Source: Streptomyces sp. Je 1-369
Lineage (GTDB): Bacteria; Actinomycetota; Actinomycetes; Streptomycetales; Streptomycetaceae
Assembly (NCBI RefSeq): GCF_026810505.1
Contig: NZ_CP101750.1
Location: forward strand, 5,017,501-5,081,500
Reading direction: 5' to 3'
Length of the DNA: 64,000 bases
The number at the start of each line of letters is the position of its first letter. Positions within the stretch are counted from its first letter, which is position 1. Positions 26,099-35,056 of the stretch are shown here, piece after piece. Under the pieces are notes generated by a model. That model was not told where the DNA came from. It worked only from the letters and a program-made list of their open reading frames with translations, and ran no database searches. A program made the position numbers and the translations under genes.

Positions 26099-27322
26099 GT
26101 GACCGTCACCGAGCCCGCCCGTACCGCAGCCCCCCTGCCGCCGCTCGCCGCGCGCGCCGCGGCCGTCGGAGGCTCGCCGGTACGGGACATCCTCGCGGTC
26201 ACCGCGCGGCCCGAGGTCATCAACTTCGCGGGCGGCCTGCCCGCCCCCGGCCTCTTCGACGGCGAGGGCATCGCGGCCGCGTTCCGCGCGGTCCTCGAAG
26301 AGATGCCCGAGCGGGCGCTCCAGTACGCGACGACCGAGGGCGAGCCCGCCCTCCGTACCGCCATAGCCGCCCGCACGACCGCCCGCGGACTGCCCACCGA
26401 CGCCGACGACGTGCTCGTCACCACCGGCTCGCAGCAGGCCCTCTCCCTCCTCGCGACCGCGCTCGTCGAGCCCGGCGACACCGTCCTCGTCGAGAACCCC
26501 TGCTACCTCGCGGCCCTCCAGGCCTTCGCGTTCGCGGGCGCCCGCGTGGTGCCCGTGCCCTGCGACGCGTCCGGCATCGACCCCACCGCCCTCGAAGACC
26601 TCGTCGCCCTGCACCGCCCCAAGCTCCTGTACACCGTCCCCACCTTCCAGAACCCGACAGGACGCACCCTGCCCGCCGACCGGCGCGCGGCGATCGCCCG
26701 CGTCGCCGAACGGCTCGGACTGTGGATCGTCGAGGACGACCCGTACGGCGAACTGCGCTTCGAGGGGGAGCGCGCGCCGTGGATCGCCACGTACTCCGGC
26801 GCCGGGGACCGGACCGTGCTCCTGTCCAGCTTCTCCAAGGTCATGGCGCCCGGCCTGCGGCTCGGCTGGCTGCGCGCCCCCGCCGGACTGCTGCGCGCCT
26901 GTGCCGTCGCCAAGCAGGCCGCGGACCTGCACACACCCACCGTCAACCAGCTCGCCGCGGCACGGTACTTGGCCGACCGGGACCTGGACGCGCACGTCGC
27001 ACACGTCGCGGGCGTCTACCGCGAGCGGCGCGACGCGATGCTCGCGGGCCTCGCGGACGCGCTCCCGGAGGGCTCCTCCTGGCTCCGGCCCGAAGGCGGC
27101 ATGTTCGTGTGGGCGAAGCTCCCCGACGGCCACGACACGACGGAACTGCTGCGGACCGTCATCACGCACGACGTCGCCTACGTCCCCGGCGCCCCCTTCT
27201 TCGCGGGCGAGCCCGACCGGACGACCCTGCGCATGTGCTTCGTGACGCAGACGCCCGACGAGATCGCGGAGGGGCTGCGGCGACTCGGACGGGCGCTTGA
27301 GGTCGCCTCCGGTGAAAACTGA
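26099..27322 (+). CDS. PLP-dependent aminotransferase (fold type I, 2-aminoadipate/MocR-like group)
   Basis: A 407-residue aminotransferase. FAGGLPAPGLFD at the N-terminus and TTGSQQALSLLATALVEPGD are typical of the aminoadipate/aromatic group. VPTFQNPTGRTLP contains the Asn of the PLP site. IVEDDPYGELRF binds the pyridine nitrogen through Asp. SSFSKVMAPGLRLGW carries the Schiff-base lysine, and FCxT-like LRMCFV the substrate Arg region. It lacks the GntR domain of MocR regulators. The GTG start has GAAGGAG upstream. The exact amino acid substrate is unknown. Confidence 0.87.
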   Translation: MTVTEPARTAAPLPPLAARAAAVGGSPVRDILAVTARPEVINFAGGLPAPGLFDGEGIAAAFRAVLEEMPERALQYATTEGEPALRTAIAARTTARGLPTDADDVLVTTGSQQALSLLATALVEPGDTVLVENPCYLAALQAFAFAGARVVPVPCDASGIDPTALEDLVALHRPKLLYTVPTFQNPTGRTLPADRRAAIARVAERLGLWIVEDDPYGELRFEGERAPWIATYSGAGDRTVLLSSFSKVMAPGLRLGWLRAPAGLLRACAVAKQAADLHTPTVNQLAAARYLADRDLDAHVAHVAGVYRERRDAMLAGLADALPEGSSWLRPEGGMFVWAKLPDGHDTTELLRTVITHDVAYVPGAPFFAGEPDRTTLRMCFVTQTPDEIAEGLRRLGRALEVASGEN

Positions 27323-27432
27323 GCGAACTCGCGTGATCGCGGAGGCAGTTGTCGGTGCCCGCGCCTAGGGTGACCTCTGTTGAGCATTCATCCGCCCGGG
27401 GAGTGCGGATGCTTCACACCGAGGGGATTGCC

Positions 27433-28374
27433 ATGCGCATCACAGCTCTGTCCGCCAAGAGACTCGGACACGCCCTCGTCGGCGTCGCGCTGACCGGCGG
27501 GCTGCTCGCCGTCGCCGCGCCCGCGCGGGCCGCGGCGGGCGACCCGGTCGCCGTCAGCTCGTACGCGTACACGAGCGCGGCGGGCGACTACATCGGCCAG
27601 GGCGAGTCGGGCACGTACAAGGACCCGCAGAGCCCGTTGCGGATCAGCGGCACCGCGGAATCCCTGACGGTGCGGCTGCCCGACGCGGGGTGGAGCATCG
27701 ACATCGCGGCGCCCCGGGGCGAGAAGCTGCGCCCCGGCGTCTACCGCGGCGCCGAGCGCGCCGCGTTCCGCACCGGCCGCTCGCCCGGCCTCGACGTCAG
27801 CGGCGGCAGCCGGGGCTGCAACGAGGTGTACGGGCAGTTCGCGGTCAACCAGATCGAGACGGACGCCGACGGCAACGTCACCGTCCTGGACGCCTCGTTC
27901 ACGCAGAACTGCGAGAGCGCCACGGCCCCCGCGCTCAAGGGCGCCGTCAAGTACCGCGCCTACCCGCTGTCGTACCGCTTCCAGAGCGACCCCGACGACT
28001 ACATCGGCGGCGGCCGCACCGTCTCCTACACCGGCTCCACCAGCACCTTCGGGGCCTACGGCGACGCATCCCGGGTGCACTACACGGCGTCCGGGAAGCG
28101 CGACGGCTGGTCCGCCGACCTCGGCGCGCCGAAGGGGCAGACCCTGGAGGTCGGCAAGACCTACCAGGCCAACCGGTTCGGCGACGACGGCCTCGCGGAG
28201 CTCGACGTCAACGGCAACGGCCGGGGCTGCAACACCACGTCGGGCGAGTTCAAGGTGACCAAGCTCGCCCTGAACGAGGCCGGTGAACTGAAGGCGTTCG
28301 CCGCGACGTTCAAGCAGTACTGCGGCAGTGGTGGCACCGCCGCGCTGAACGGCACCATCCACTACTACGCCTGA
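27433..28374 (+). CDS. secreted protein with two tandem copies of an uncharacterised domain
   Basis: About 313 residues. A Sec signal peptide (MRITALSAKRLGHALVGVAL, then AAPARAAA) is probably cleaved near residue 36. The mature part consists of two homologous units of about 130 residues. Each unit has a (G/D)DYIG motif, a W-S-(I/A)-D segment, RGCN, and a later F-x-Q-x-C, so each has two cysteines that could form a disulfide. I do not recognise the domain. ATG 27433 is set by GAGGGG six bases upstream. A TAGGGT -10 candidate lies at 27366-27371. Confidence 0.75.
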   Translation: MRITALSAKRLGHALVGVALTGGLLAVAAPARAAAGDPVAVSSYAYTSAAGDYIGQGESGTYKDPQSPLRISGTAESLTVRLPDAGWSIDIAAPRGEKLRPGVYRGAERAAFRTGRSPGLDVSGGSRGCNEVYGQFAVNQIETDADGNVTVLDASFTQNCESATAPALKGAVKYRAYPLSYRFQSDPDDYIGGGRTVSYTGSTSTFGAYGDASRVHYTASGKRDGWSADLGAPKGQTLEVGKTYQANRFGDDGLAELDVNGNGRGCNTTSGEFKVTKLALNEAGELKAFAATFKQYCGSGGTAALNGTIHYYA

Positions 28375-28419
28375 CCCGGCCCCGTAAGAACCGTCGGCCC
28401 CGTCAGGACCGCCCGGGCG

Positions 28420-30180
28420 TCAGAGGCGCTCGGGCGTCCTGATGCCGAGCAGCTCCATGCCCTTGTGCAGCGTCCGCGCCGTGATGTCGCACAGGAACAG
28501 GCGGTTCTCGACCTGGGCCGGGGTGTCGGCCTTCAGGACCGGGCACTGGTCGTAGAACGTCGTGTACAGCGACGCCAGCTGGTAGAGGTACGCGGCCAGC
28601 TTGTGCGGCGCGTACTCCGCCGTCGCGTCCGCGATCAGCTCGCCGAACGCGTCCAGGTGCAGGCCGAGCGCCCGCTCCGCCGGGGCGAGCGCGAGCTCCG
28701 GGTGCGCGGTGGGCCGCGCGTCGTCGCCCGCCCTGCGCAGGATCGACTTGATGCGCGCGTACGCGTACTGGAGGTAGACCGACGTGTCGCCGTTCAGGGA
28801 GACCATCTGGTCGAGGTCGAACTTGTAGTCACGGTTCGCCGACGTCGACAGGTCCGCGTACTTCACGGCGCCGATGCCGACCTGGAAGGCCCGCTCCTGG
28901 ATCTCCTCCTCGGTGAGGTCCCGCGCCTTCTCCCGCACGACGTCCGCCGCGCGCTGCACCGCCTCGTCGAGCAGGTCCTCCAGGCGCACCGTCTCACCCG
29001 CACGCGTCTTGAACGGCTTGCCGTCCGCGCCGAGCACCGTGCCGTAGCCCATGTTGTGCGCGGTGACGTCGTCGTTCAGCCAGCCCATCCGGCGGGCCGC
29101 CTCGAAGACCATCTTGAAGTGCAGCGACTGCCGCACGTCCACCACGTACAGCAACGTCGACGCGTTCAGGTCCAGGACGCGGTCACGGATCGCGGAGAGG
29201 TCCGACGCCGCGTAACCGAAGCCGCCGTCCGCCTTCTGCACGATCAGCGGGACCGGCTGGTCGTCCTTGCCGCGGATCTCGTCGAAGAACACGACGAGCG
29301 CGCCCTCGGAGCGGACGGCGACCCCCGACTCCTCCAGGAGACGGGCGGTCTCCGGCATCAGGTCGTTGTACGCGGACTCGCCCACGATCTCGTCGTCGCG
29401 GACCTCCATGTCCAGCTTCTCGAAGACCGAGTAGAAGTAGACCTTCGACTCGTCGACGAAGCGTTGCCACAGGTCGAGCGTCTCCTTGTCCCCGGACTGC
29501 AGGGCGACGACCCGCTTGCGGGCCCGCTCCTTGAACTCCTCGTCCGAGTCGAAGACGGCGCGCGAAGCCTTGTAGATCCGGTTCAGGTTCGACATGGCCT
29601 GCTCGCCGTCGACCTCGTCGGCCGGGGCCAGCTCGCCCGGGTTCTCGATCAGGTACTGGATGAGCATGCCGAACTGGGTGCCCCAGTCGCCGATGTGGTG
29701 GCGGCCGATCGTCTTCTCGCCGGTGAAGTCCAGCATGTGGCGCAGCGCGTCGCCGATGACGGCGGAGCGCAGGTGACCGACGTGCATCTCCTTCGCCACG
29801 TTCGGCTGCGCGTAGTCGATCACGGTCGTGCCCGCGGCGGGGTTCAGCGGTACGCCGAGCCGGTCGCCGTCGGCGGCACGGGCCGCGAGCGTCTCCGTGA
29901 TCGCCTTGTCGGTGACCGTGACGTTCAGGAACCCGGGGCCCGACACCTCGACGTCGGCGAGCAGCTCGCCGTGGGTGATCCGCTCGACGACTTGGGCGGC
30001 CAGCTCGCGCGGGTTCGCCTTGGCCTTCTTCGCGAGCGCCAGGATGCCGTTGGCCTGGTAGTCGGCCCGGTCGCTTCGTCGCAGCAGCGGGTCGGCGGCG
30101 CCGGCCTCCGGCAGGGCAGCCGAGAGGGCGTCCGCGAGGCGCTGGTGGACGGAGGCGGTGAGGGACGTGACCGAGGCCAT
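28420..30180 (-). CDS. argS: arginyl-tRNA synthetase
   Basis: A 586-residue class I synthetase. The N-terminal Add-1 domain runs to about residue 120. The HIGH-type signature is [12 protein letters not shown] within [32 protein letters not shown] follows. The C-terminal helical DALR domain ([33 protein letters not shown]) binds the anticodon. The class-typical degenerate KMSKS region lies near [23 protein letters not shown] 30180 starts the protein; a long open frame continues upstream into lysS but has no homology. It is divergent from lysS with a 165-bp shared promoter region. Confidence 0.96.
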   Translation of the reverse strand: MASVTSLTASVHQRLADALSAALPEAGAADPLLRRSDRADYQANGILALAKKAKANPRELAAQVVERITHGELLADVEVSGPGFLNVTVTDKAITETLAARAADGDRLGVPLNPAAGTTVIDYAQPNVAKEMHVGHLRSAVIGDALRHMLDFTGEKTIGRHHIGDWGTQFGMLIQYLIENPGELAPADEVDGEQAMSNLNRIYKASRAVFDSDEEFKERARKRVVALQSGDKETLDLWQRFVDESKVYFYSVFEKLDMEVRDDEIVGESAYNDLMPETARLLEESGVAVRSEGALVVFFDEIRGKDDQPVPLIVQKADGGFGYAASDLSAIRDRVLDLNASTLLYVVDVRQSLHFKMVFEAARRMGWLNDDVTAHNMGYGTVLGADGKPFKTRAGETVRLEDLLDEAVQRAADVVREKARDLTEEEIQERAFQVGIGAVKYADLSTSANRDYKFDLDQMVSLNGDTSVYLQYAYARIKSILRRAGDDARPTAHPELALAPAERALGLHLDAFGELIADATAEYAPHKLAAYLYQLASLYTTFYDQCPVLKADTPAQVENRLFLCDITARTLHKGMELLGIRTPERL

Positions 30181-30345
30181 GAATGGGTGCCGTTCTGCTC
30201 GGGTGCCTGGCTGTGCTGAAGCTACGGAAACCGAGTATCCCACGCGGTGAAAAGCTGTTTTCGCGGTTAGGGGGCGACCTGGGAGAATGGCTCCGTCAAG
30301 CGGTACTCGCGTAGAAGAAACACGTAGAAGAAAGGCGTGCCGATC

Positions 30346-32118
30346 GTGGCTCAGAGCACCGATACCACCGACTGGGTCTCCCGCTATGCGGATGAGGTCA
30401 TCGCCGAGTCGGAGCGTCGTGCCCCGGGCGCGAAACACGATGGCGCGGCCGCGCCGGTGGTCGTCGTCGCCTCCGGGCTCTCCCCCTCCGGTCCCATTCA
30501 CCTGGGCAACCTCCGTGAGGTCATGACCCCGCACCTGGTCGCGGACGAGATCCGCCGCCGTGGGTACGAGGTCCGTCACCTCATCTCCTGGGACGACTAC
30601 GACCGGTACCGCAAGGTCCCGGCCGGCGTCCCCGGCATCGACGAGACCTGGGCCGAGCACATCGGCAAGCCCCTGACGTCCGTCCCGGCCCCGGCCGGTT
30701 CCGCGTACCCGAACTGGGCCGAGCACTTCAAGGCGGCCATGACCGAGGCGCTCGCCGAGCTGGGCGTGGAGTACGACGGGATCAGCCAGACCGAGCAGTA
30801 CACCTCCGGTGTCTACCGCGAGCAGATCCTGCACGCGATGAGGCACCGCGGTGACATCGACGCGATCCTCGACCAGTACCGCACCAAGAAGGACCCCGCG
30901 AAGGGCGGCAAGGGCAAGCAGCAGCAGAAGCCCGTCGACGAGGCCGAGCTGGAGGCCGCCGAGGGGTCGGGCGCGGCCTCCGAGGACGACGGCAGCGGCG
31001 GCACCAGCGGGTACTACCCGTACAAGCCGTACTGCGGGCAGTGCGAGAAGGACCTGACGGCCGTCGTCTCGTACGACGACGAGACCACGGAGCTCGTCTA
31101 CACCTGCACGGCGTGCGGCTTCGGCGAGACCGTCCGGCTCAGCGAGTTCAACCGCGGCAAGCTGGTCTGGAAGGTCGACTGGCCGATGCGCTGGGCGTAC
31201 GAGGGCGTCGTCTTCGAGCCGTCCGGCGTCGACCACTCGTCGCCGGGCTCGTCCTTCGTCGTCGGCGGCCAGATCGTCCGCGAGATCTTCGACGGCGTGC
31301 AGCCGATCGGCCCCATGTACGCCTTCGTGGGCATCTCCGGCATGGCGAAGATGTCGTCCTCCAAGGGCGGCGTGCCCACCCCGGCCGACGCCCTGAAGAT
31401 CATGGAGGCGCCGCTGCTGCGCTGGCTGTACGCGCGCCGCAAGCCCAACCAGTCCTTCAAGATCGCCTTCGACCAGGAGATCCAGCGGCTCTACGACGAG
31501 TGGGACAAGCTGGAGGCGAAGGTCGCCGAAGGATCGGCGCTGCCCGCGGACGTCGCCGCGCACTCGCGGGCGGTCCGCACGGCCGCCGGTGAGCTGCCGC
31601 GCACCCCGCGCCCGCTGCCGTACCGCACGCTGGCCTCCGTCGCCGACATCACCGCCGGCGCCGAGGACCAGACCCTGCGCATCCTGCGGGACCTGGACCC
31701 CTCGGACCCGATCACGTCCCTCGACGAGACCCGGCCGCGCCTCGACCGCGCCGAGAACTGGATCACCACCCAGGTCCCGGCCGAGGCCCGCACCATCGTC
31801 CGCTCCGAGCCGGACACGGAGCTCCTGTCGTCCCTGGACGACGCGGGCCGCGAATCCCTGCGCCTCCTCCTGGAGGGCCTGGACTCGCACTGGTCCCTGG
31901 ACGGCCTGACCCACCTCGTCTACGGCGTGCCGAAGGTGCAGGCGGGCTTCTCCGCGGACGCGACGGCGAAGGAACTCCCGGCGGAGATCAAGGGCGCCCA
32001 GCGCTCCTTCTTCGCCCTCCTCTACCGCCTCCTGGTCACCCGCGAGACGGGCCCGCGCCTGCCCACGCTGCTCCTCGCCGTCGGCGCGGACCGCGTGCGC
32101 AAGCTGCTGGCCGCGTAG
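30346..32118 (+). CDS. lysS: lysyl-tRNA synthetase, class I
   Basis: A 590-residue class I-type LysRS, unrelated to the usual bacterial class II enzyme. The HIGH-like signature is [16 protein letters not shown] and the KMSKS motif is [11 protein letters not shown] zinc-binding pair (YCGQCEKDL and CTACGFGE) follows a Lys/Gln/Glu/Ser-rich insertion at about residues 185-225. The C-terminal helical anticodon domain ends [11 protein letters not shown] 30346 has AAAGG ten bases upstream. Streptomyces usually also has a class II LysRS-like gene elsewhere; this cannot be seen here. Confidence 0.95.
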   Translation: MAQSTDTTDWVSRYADEVIAESERRAPGAKHDGAAAPVVVVASGLSPSGPIHLGNLREVMTPHLVADEIRRRGYEVRHLISWDDYDRYRKVPAGVPGIDETWAEHIGKPLTSVPAPAGSAYPNWAEHFKAAMTEALAELGVEYDGISQTEQYTSGVYREQILHAMRHRGDIDAILDQYRTKKDPAKGGKGKQQQKPVDEAELEAAEGSGAASEDDGSGGTSGYYPYKPYCGQCEKDLTAVVSYDDETTELVYTCTACGFGETVRLSEFNRGKLVWKVDWPMRWAYEGVVFEPSGVDHSSPGSSFVVGGQIVREIFDGVQPIGPMYAFVGISGMAKMSSSKGGVPTPADALKIMEAPLLRWLYARRKPNQSFKIAFDQEIQRLYDEWDKLEAKVAEGSALPADVAAHSRAVRTAAGELPRTPRPLPYRTLASVADITAGAEDQTLRILRDLDPSDPITSLDETRPRLDRAENWITTQVPAEARTIVRSEPDTELLSSLDDAGRESLRLLLEGLDSHWSLDGLTHLVYGVPKVQAGFSADATAKELPAEIKGAQRSFFALLYRLLVTRETGPRLPTLLLAVGADRVRKLLAA

Positions 32119-32210
32119 GACCCCACGCGGGTCCTGTGCATCCTTCGGACTACCTCCGGTTCGGCCGGAGGCAGGACGCGGACGGCTGATCCCCGGCCGA
32201 TGGTGGACGC

Positions 32211-32420
32211 ATGAGAGAAATCATCGCCATCGTCGGCTGGGTCGTCGGCATCCAGGGAGCACTCGGCGTCGCCGGACGGACGTTCGGCGACGAGCCGTGG
32301 GGCATGCTCAAAAAGTGGTGGGACGTGCCCACGCCGCTCTACGCGGCGCTCCTCGTGGCGGGCGTAGTGCTCGCCGTGTACGGGGAGACCGCGAAGAAGA
32401 GGCGGCGGGCGCGCGTCTGA
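32211..32420 (+). CDS. small two-segment membrane protein, uncharacterised
   Basis: A 69-residue protein with one hydrophobic segment at the N-terminus ([19 protein letters not shown]) and a second near residues 42-60 ([17 protein letters not shown]). It ends in a basic tail KKRRRARV, so both termini probably face the cytoplasm. It is convergent with the DUF2637 gene, 16 bases away. No known family is recognised. Confidence 0.6.
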   Translation: MREIIAIVGWVVGIQGALGVAGRTFGDEPWGMLKKWWDVPTPLYAALLVAGVVLAVYGETAKKRRRARV

Positions 32421-32436
32421 CTCAGGGTGTCGGCGG

Positions 32437-33798
32437 TTACGCGATGTGGTCTTCCATGAGCTCGTTCTCGAGGCGGGCCGAGAAGCGGTCCATGTAGTTG
32501 TTCAGCTCGCGGGACTGGAGACGCAGACCGAACGCCGCCTCCGCGTTGGCCGCGAACGCACCCGGGGTCGGCATGCCCTCACCCTCTATCGAGTGCCGGA
32601 ACACCTGGTACAGGTCCTCGTCGGAGGGGGCCGGGGCGGGGACGGGTCCCATGTGCTGCTGCGGGGTGCCGCCCTCGCCGAGGGGGCGGGTGCCGCCCGC
32701 GCCGTTCGGCACGGGGAAGGCCTGCTGGTCGCCCTGGTCGCCCTGGTCGCCCTGGCCGTCCTGCCCGTCGGGCGCCTGCTGTCGCTCCTGCTCCGCGTAC
32801 CACTCGTCGTACGGGGCCACCGGGGCGTACGACGCGTTGTGCGCCGCGAACCAGGGGCTCGCGTGGTTCGCGACGGGGAGGGCCTCCTCGGGGGCCGGGG
32901 TCTCGGCCGCGGACTGAGAGTTCGTCTGGGGGTCTGTCTGCGGGTCCGTCCGCGGGTCCGTCCGCGGGCCCGGTTGGGGCTGCGCGGGACCCGGGGCGGG
33001 TCCGGACTCCGGCGCCGCCGTCAGCTGAGGCTGCTGCGGACCCTCGGATGCCTTCGTCGCCTCGGGCGCCTTCGTCATGGAGACCGCGGGCGCAGGCGGG
33101 AGCAGGACCGGATCGATGCCCGCCGCCGCGAGCCCCGCCGGAGCCGTCTCGGCGAGCGGAACCCCGTAGCGGGCCAGGCGCAGCGGCATCAGGGACTCCA
33201 CCGGAGCCTTGCGACGCCAGCCGCGGCCGAAGCGGGCCTGGAGGCGCGCCTGGTAGACGAGGCGCTCCTGTTCGAGCTTGATGACCTGCTCGTAACTGCG
33301 CAGCTCCCACAGCTTCATGCGGCGCCACAGCTTGAACGTGGGAATGGGGGAGAGCAGCCAGCGCGTGAGGCGCACGCCCTCCATGTGCTTGTCGGCGGTG
33401 ATGTCCGCGATCCGGCCCACCGCGTGCCGCGCCGCCTCGACGGCCACCACGAACAGCACCGGGATCACCGCGTGCATGCCCACGCCCAGCGGGTCGGGCC
33501 AGGCCGCCGCGGCGTTGAACGCGATCGTCGCCGCCGTGAGCAGCCACGCCGTCTGCCGCAGCAGCGGGAAGGGGATGCGGAGCCAGGTCAGCAGGAGGTC
33601 CAGGGCGAGCAGCACGCAGATGCCCGCGTCGACGCCGATGGGGAAGACCACCGAGAAGTCGCCGAACCCCTTCTCCTCGGCGAGTTCGCGCACGGCCGCG
33701 TACGACCCCGCGAAGCCGATCCCGGCGATGACGACCGCTCCGGCGACGACCACTCCGATGAGTATCCGGTGCGTGCGTGTCAGCTGCATCGCGGCCAC
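32437..33798 (-). CDS. DUF2637 membrane protein
   Basis: A 453-residue protein. Residues 10-130 hold four hydrophobic segments (RILIGVVVAGAVVIAGIGFA, VVFPIGVDAGICVLLALDLL) typical of DUF2637 proteins. Basic helices follow (LWRRMKLWELRSYEQVIKLE). The C-terminal 230 residues are Pro/Gln/Asp-rich with short repeats (DPQTDPQT, DQGDQGDQ), then a helical end (LQSRELNNYMDRFSARLEN). DUF2637 proteins also occur on conjugative plasmids as spread proteins, but this copy is chromosomal. GTG 33798 has GGAGGGG eight bases upstream. Confidence 0.7.
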   Translation of the reverse strand: MAAMQLTRTHRILIGVVVAGAVVIAGIGFAGSYAAVRELAEEKGFGDFSVVFPIGVDAGICVLLALDLLLTWLRIPFPLLRQTAWLLTAATIAFNAAAAWPDPLGVGMHAVIPVLFVVAVEAARHAVGRIADITADKHMEGVRLTRWLLSPIPTFKLWRRMKLWELRSYEQVIKLEQERLVYQARLQARFGRGWRRKAPVESLMPLRLARYGVPLAETAPAGLAAAGIDPVLLPPAPAVSMTKAPEATKASEGPQQPQLTAAPESGPAPGPAQPQPGPRTDPRTDPQTDPQTNSQSAAETPAPEEALPVANHASPWFAAHNASYAPVAPYDEWYAEQERQQAPDGQDGQGDQGDQGDQQAFPVPNGAGGTRPLGEGGTPQQHMGPVPAPAPSDEDLYQVFRHSIEGEGMPTPGAFAANAEAAFGLRLQSRELNNYMDRFSARLENELMEDHIA

Positions 33799-33903
33799 CC
33801 GCGAACCCCTCCCTGTGCAAGACCGTGTGCCGGCTTGTAGCGGCTAGTGGCGCCGTGCGGCGCCGTATTGCGAGCGACAGCCTGGCACATACGTACGGAA
33901 CGC

Positions 33904-33940
33904 TGTGTGCCGGTACGTGTGCCGGTACGTGTGCCGGTAC
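33904..33940. repeat. 12-bp tandem repeat (GTGTGCCGGTAC), three copies
   Basis: Three head-to-tail copies of GTGTGCCGGTAC lie directly before the hairpin at 33946. Each unit contains the GGTAC/GTACC-type core. It is too short and regular for CRISPR. It may be a slippage product or a cluster of protein sites. Confidence 0.8.
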
Positions 33941-33945
33941 GCCAG

Positions 33946-33972
33946 GAGCCCGGCCCGTGAGGGGCCGGGCTC
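33946..33972 (-). terminator. terminator of the lipoprotein genes
   Basis: A perfect 11-bp stem (GAGCCCGGCCC/GGGCCGGGCTC) with loop GTGAG lies 67 bases beyond the stop codon of the lipoprotein gene ending at 34040. Confidence 0.8.
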
Positions 33973-34039
33973 CGTCAACTCGCCTGGTGAGGGCGCGTGT
34001 TGGGTGCGCCGGGCGCGCGCGTGGCGCTCTGCGGAAGCG

Positions 34040-34912
34040 TCAGGACTTGGTGCCGCTGCCGCTCTTCTTCTTGTCGTCGGACTTGGAGTCGTCGGACTTG
34101 GAGACGTCGGACTTCTTGTCGTCCGACTTCGGCTTGTCGCTCGCGCCCGACGACGCCTTGCCGCCGCCCTCGTTGGCCGCGACGACCGACTCGGCGGCCT
34201 CCTTCGCGGCCTTCTGCGCGTCCTTGCCCAGCTTGCCGGCGTCCGGGGACTTGTCGCCCGCGAGGCCCGCGCCGTTGAGGTCGACGGTGATGACCGCGTT
34301 CTCCACGCGCGTCACGAACGTCTGCTGCTTGAAGGTGTCCTTGTCCTTCTTCAGGTCGTACCGCACGAGCGTCGCCTGCTGGCCGACACCCTGCACCGGC
34401 TCCGCCTTGACGCTCTTCGCGCCCTTCGTCGCCTGCGCGTCGGCGACCTGCTTCGCGAAGCTGTCCTGCGCGCGCTTGGCACCGCTGCCGAGCGACGCGT
34501 CCGACTCGAAGCGCATCAGCGAGACGCGCAGCCAGCGGAACTGCGAGCCGTCCACGCCGTTGTTGTCGAGGCTGTCCCAGGAGCAGCTGCCGCGCAGCGC
34601 CGTGTCGCTGGACGTGCCGGCCTTGCCGGACTTGTCCTCCGCCTTCGGCACGAGCTCCTCGAGCGTCTTCTTCGACAGGACGTCGCAGGGCTCCGGAAGC
34701 TTGGCGTACGCGGCCATCTCCACGCTCGGGGCGTCGTCGCCGGACTTGGCCGACGCCGAGGACTTGGCGCCCGAGTCCTTCTTCGACGCGTCGGATCCGG
34801 AGTCGGAGCCGGAGTCGGAGGAGCAGCCGGCGACGAGGATCACCGGTACGGCGGCCGCGCAGACGAGGAGGCGGCTGCGGAGCTGTCGCTTTCGCTGTGC
34901 AGGTCGGTGCAT
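34040..34912 (-). CDS. DUF3558-like lipoprotein A
   Basis: A 290-residue lipoprotein. The signal peptide ends in the lipobox ILVAGC with Cys30. A Ser/Asp/Lys-rich linker follows, then a folded domain starting KLPEPCDVLSKKTLEELVPK, with a second Cys in RGSCSWDSL. This is the layout of DUF3558 proteins. The C-terminus is a repetitive Lys/Ser/Asp tail (KSDDSKSDDKKKSG). ATG 34912 has AAGGA six bases upstream; the longer frame is not supported. It lies 144 bases downstream of a paralogous gene on the same strand. The function is unknown. Confidence 0.75.
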   Translation of the reverse strand: MHRPAQRKRQLRSRLLVCAAAVPVILVAGCSSDSGSDSGSDASKKDSGAKSSASAKSGDDAPSVEMAAYAKLPEPCDVLSKKTLEELVPKAEDKSGKAGTSSDTALRGSCSWDSLDNNGVDGSQFRWLRVSLMRFESDASLGSGAKRAQDSFAKQVADAQATKGAKSVKAEPVQGVGQQATLVRYDLKKDKDTFKQQTFVTRVENAVITVDLNGAGLAGDKSPDAGKLGKDAQKAAKEAAESVVAANEGGGKASSGASDKPKSDDKKSDVSKSDDSKSDDKKKSGSGTKS

Positions 34913-35056
34913 GGTTCCTTCACTCTGTTCGTCTCGTGACGTCCAGTTCGTCTCGTGACGTCGTCGGGTCCGAGGGGCCACGGTACGCGCATGGGACGGC
35001 GGACGACTCCGCTTCAGGCCGTCGGGGGCCCCGCCCGTACCCGCTCCCGTCACCCG

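Noticed and set aside
23924..27169. Open frame of 1081 codons on the minus strand
   Set aside because: It runs antisense to the membrane HTH and aminotransferase genes. It is a product of high GC and codon bias, with no family similarity.
24532..27300. Open frame of 922 codons on the plus strand
   Set aside because: It is an Arg/Gly/Pro-rich out-of-frame reading of the HTH and aminotransferase genes.
30181..30345. T-box or other amino acid riboswitch before argS or lysS
   Set aside because: The gap is 165 bases and shared by both genes. I find no T-box core or specifier stem.
28420..31914. Long minus-strand frame of 1164 codons containing argS
   Set aside because: Only the part from 30180 is argS. 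The upstream half is antisense to lysS and has no recognisable domain.
32437..33798. Integrated plasmid or ICE suggested by DUF2637
   Set aside because: No replication, transfer, integrase or attachment sequences are near. The neighbours are core genes.
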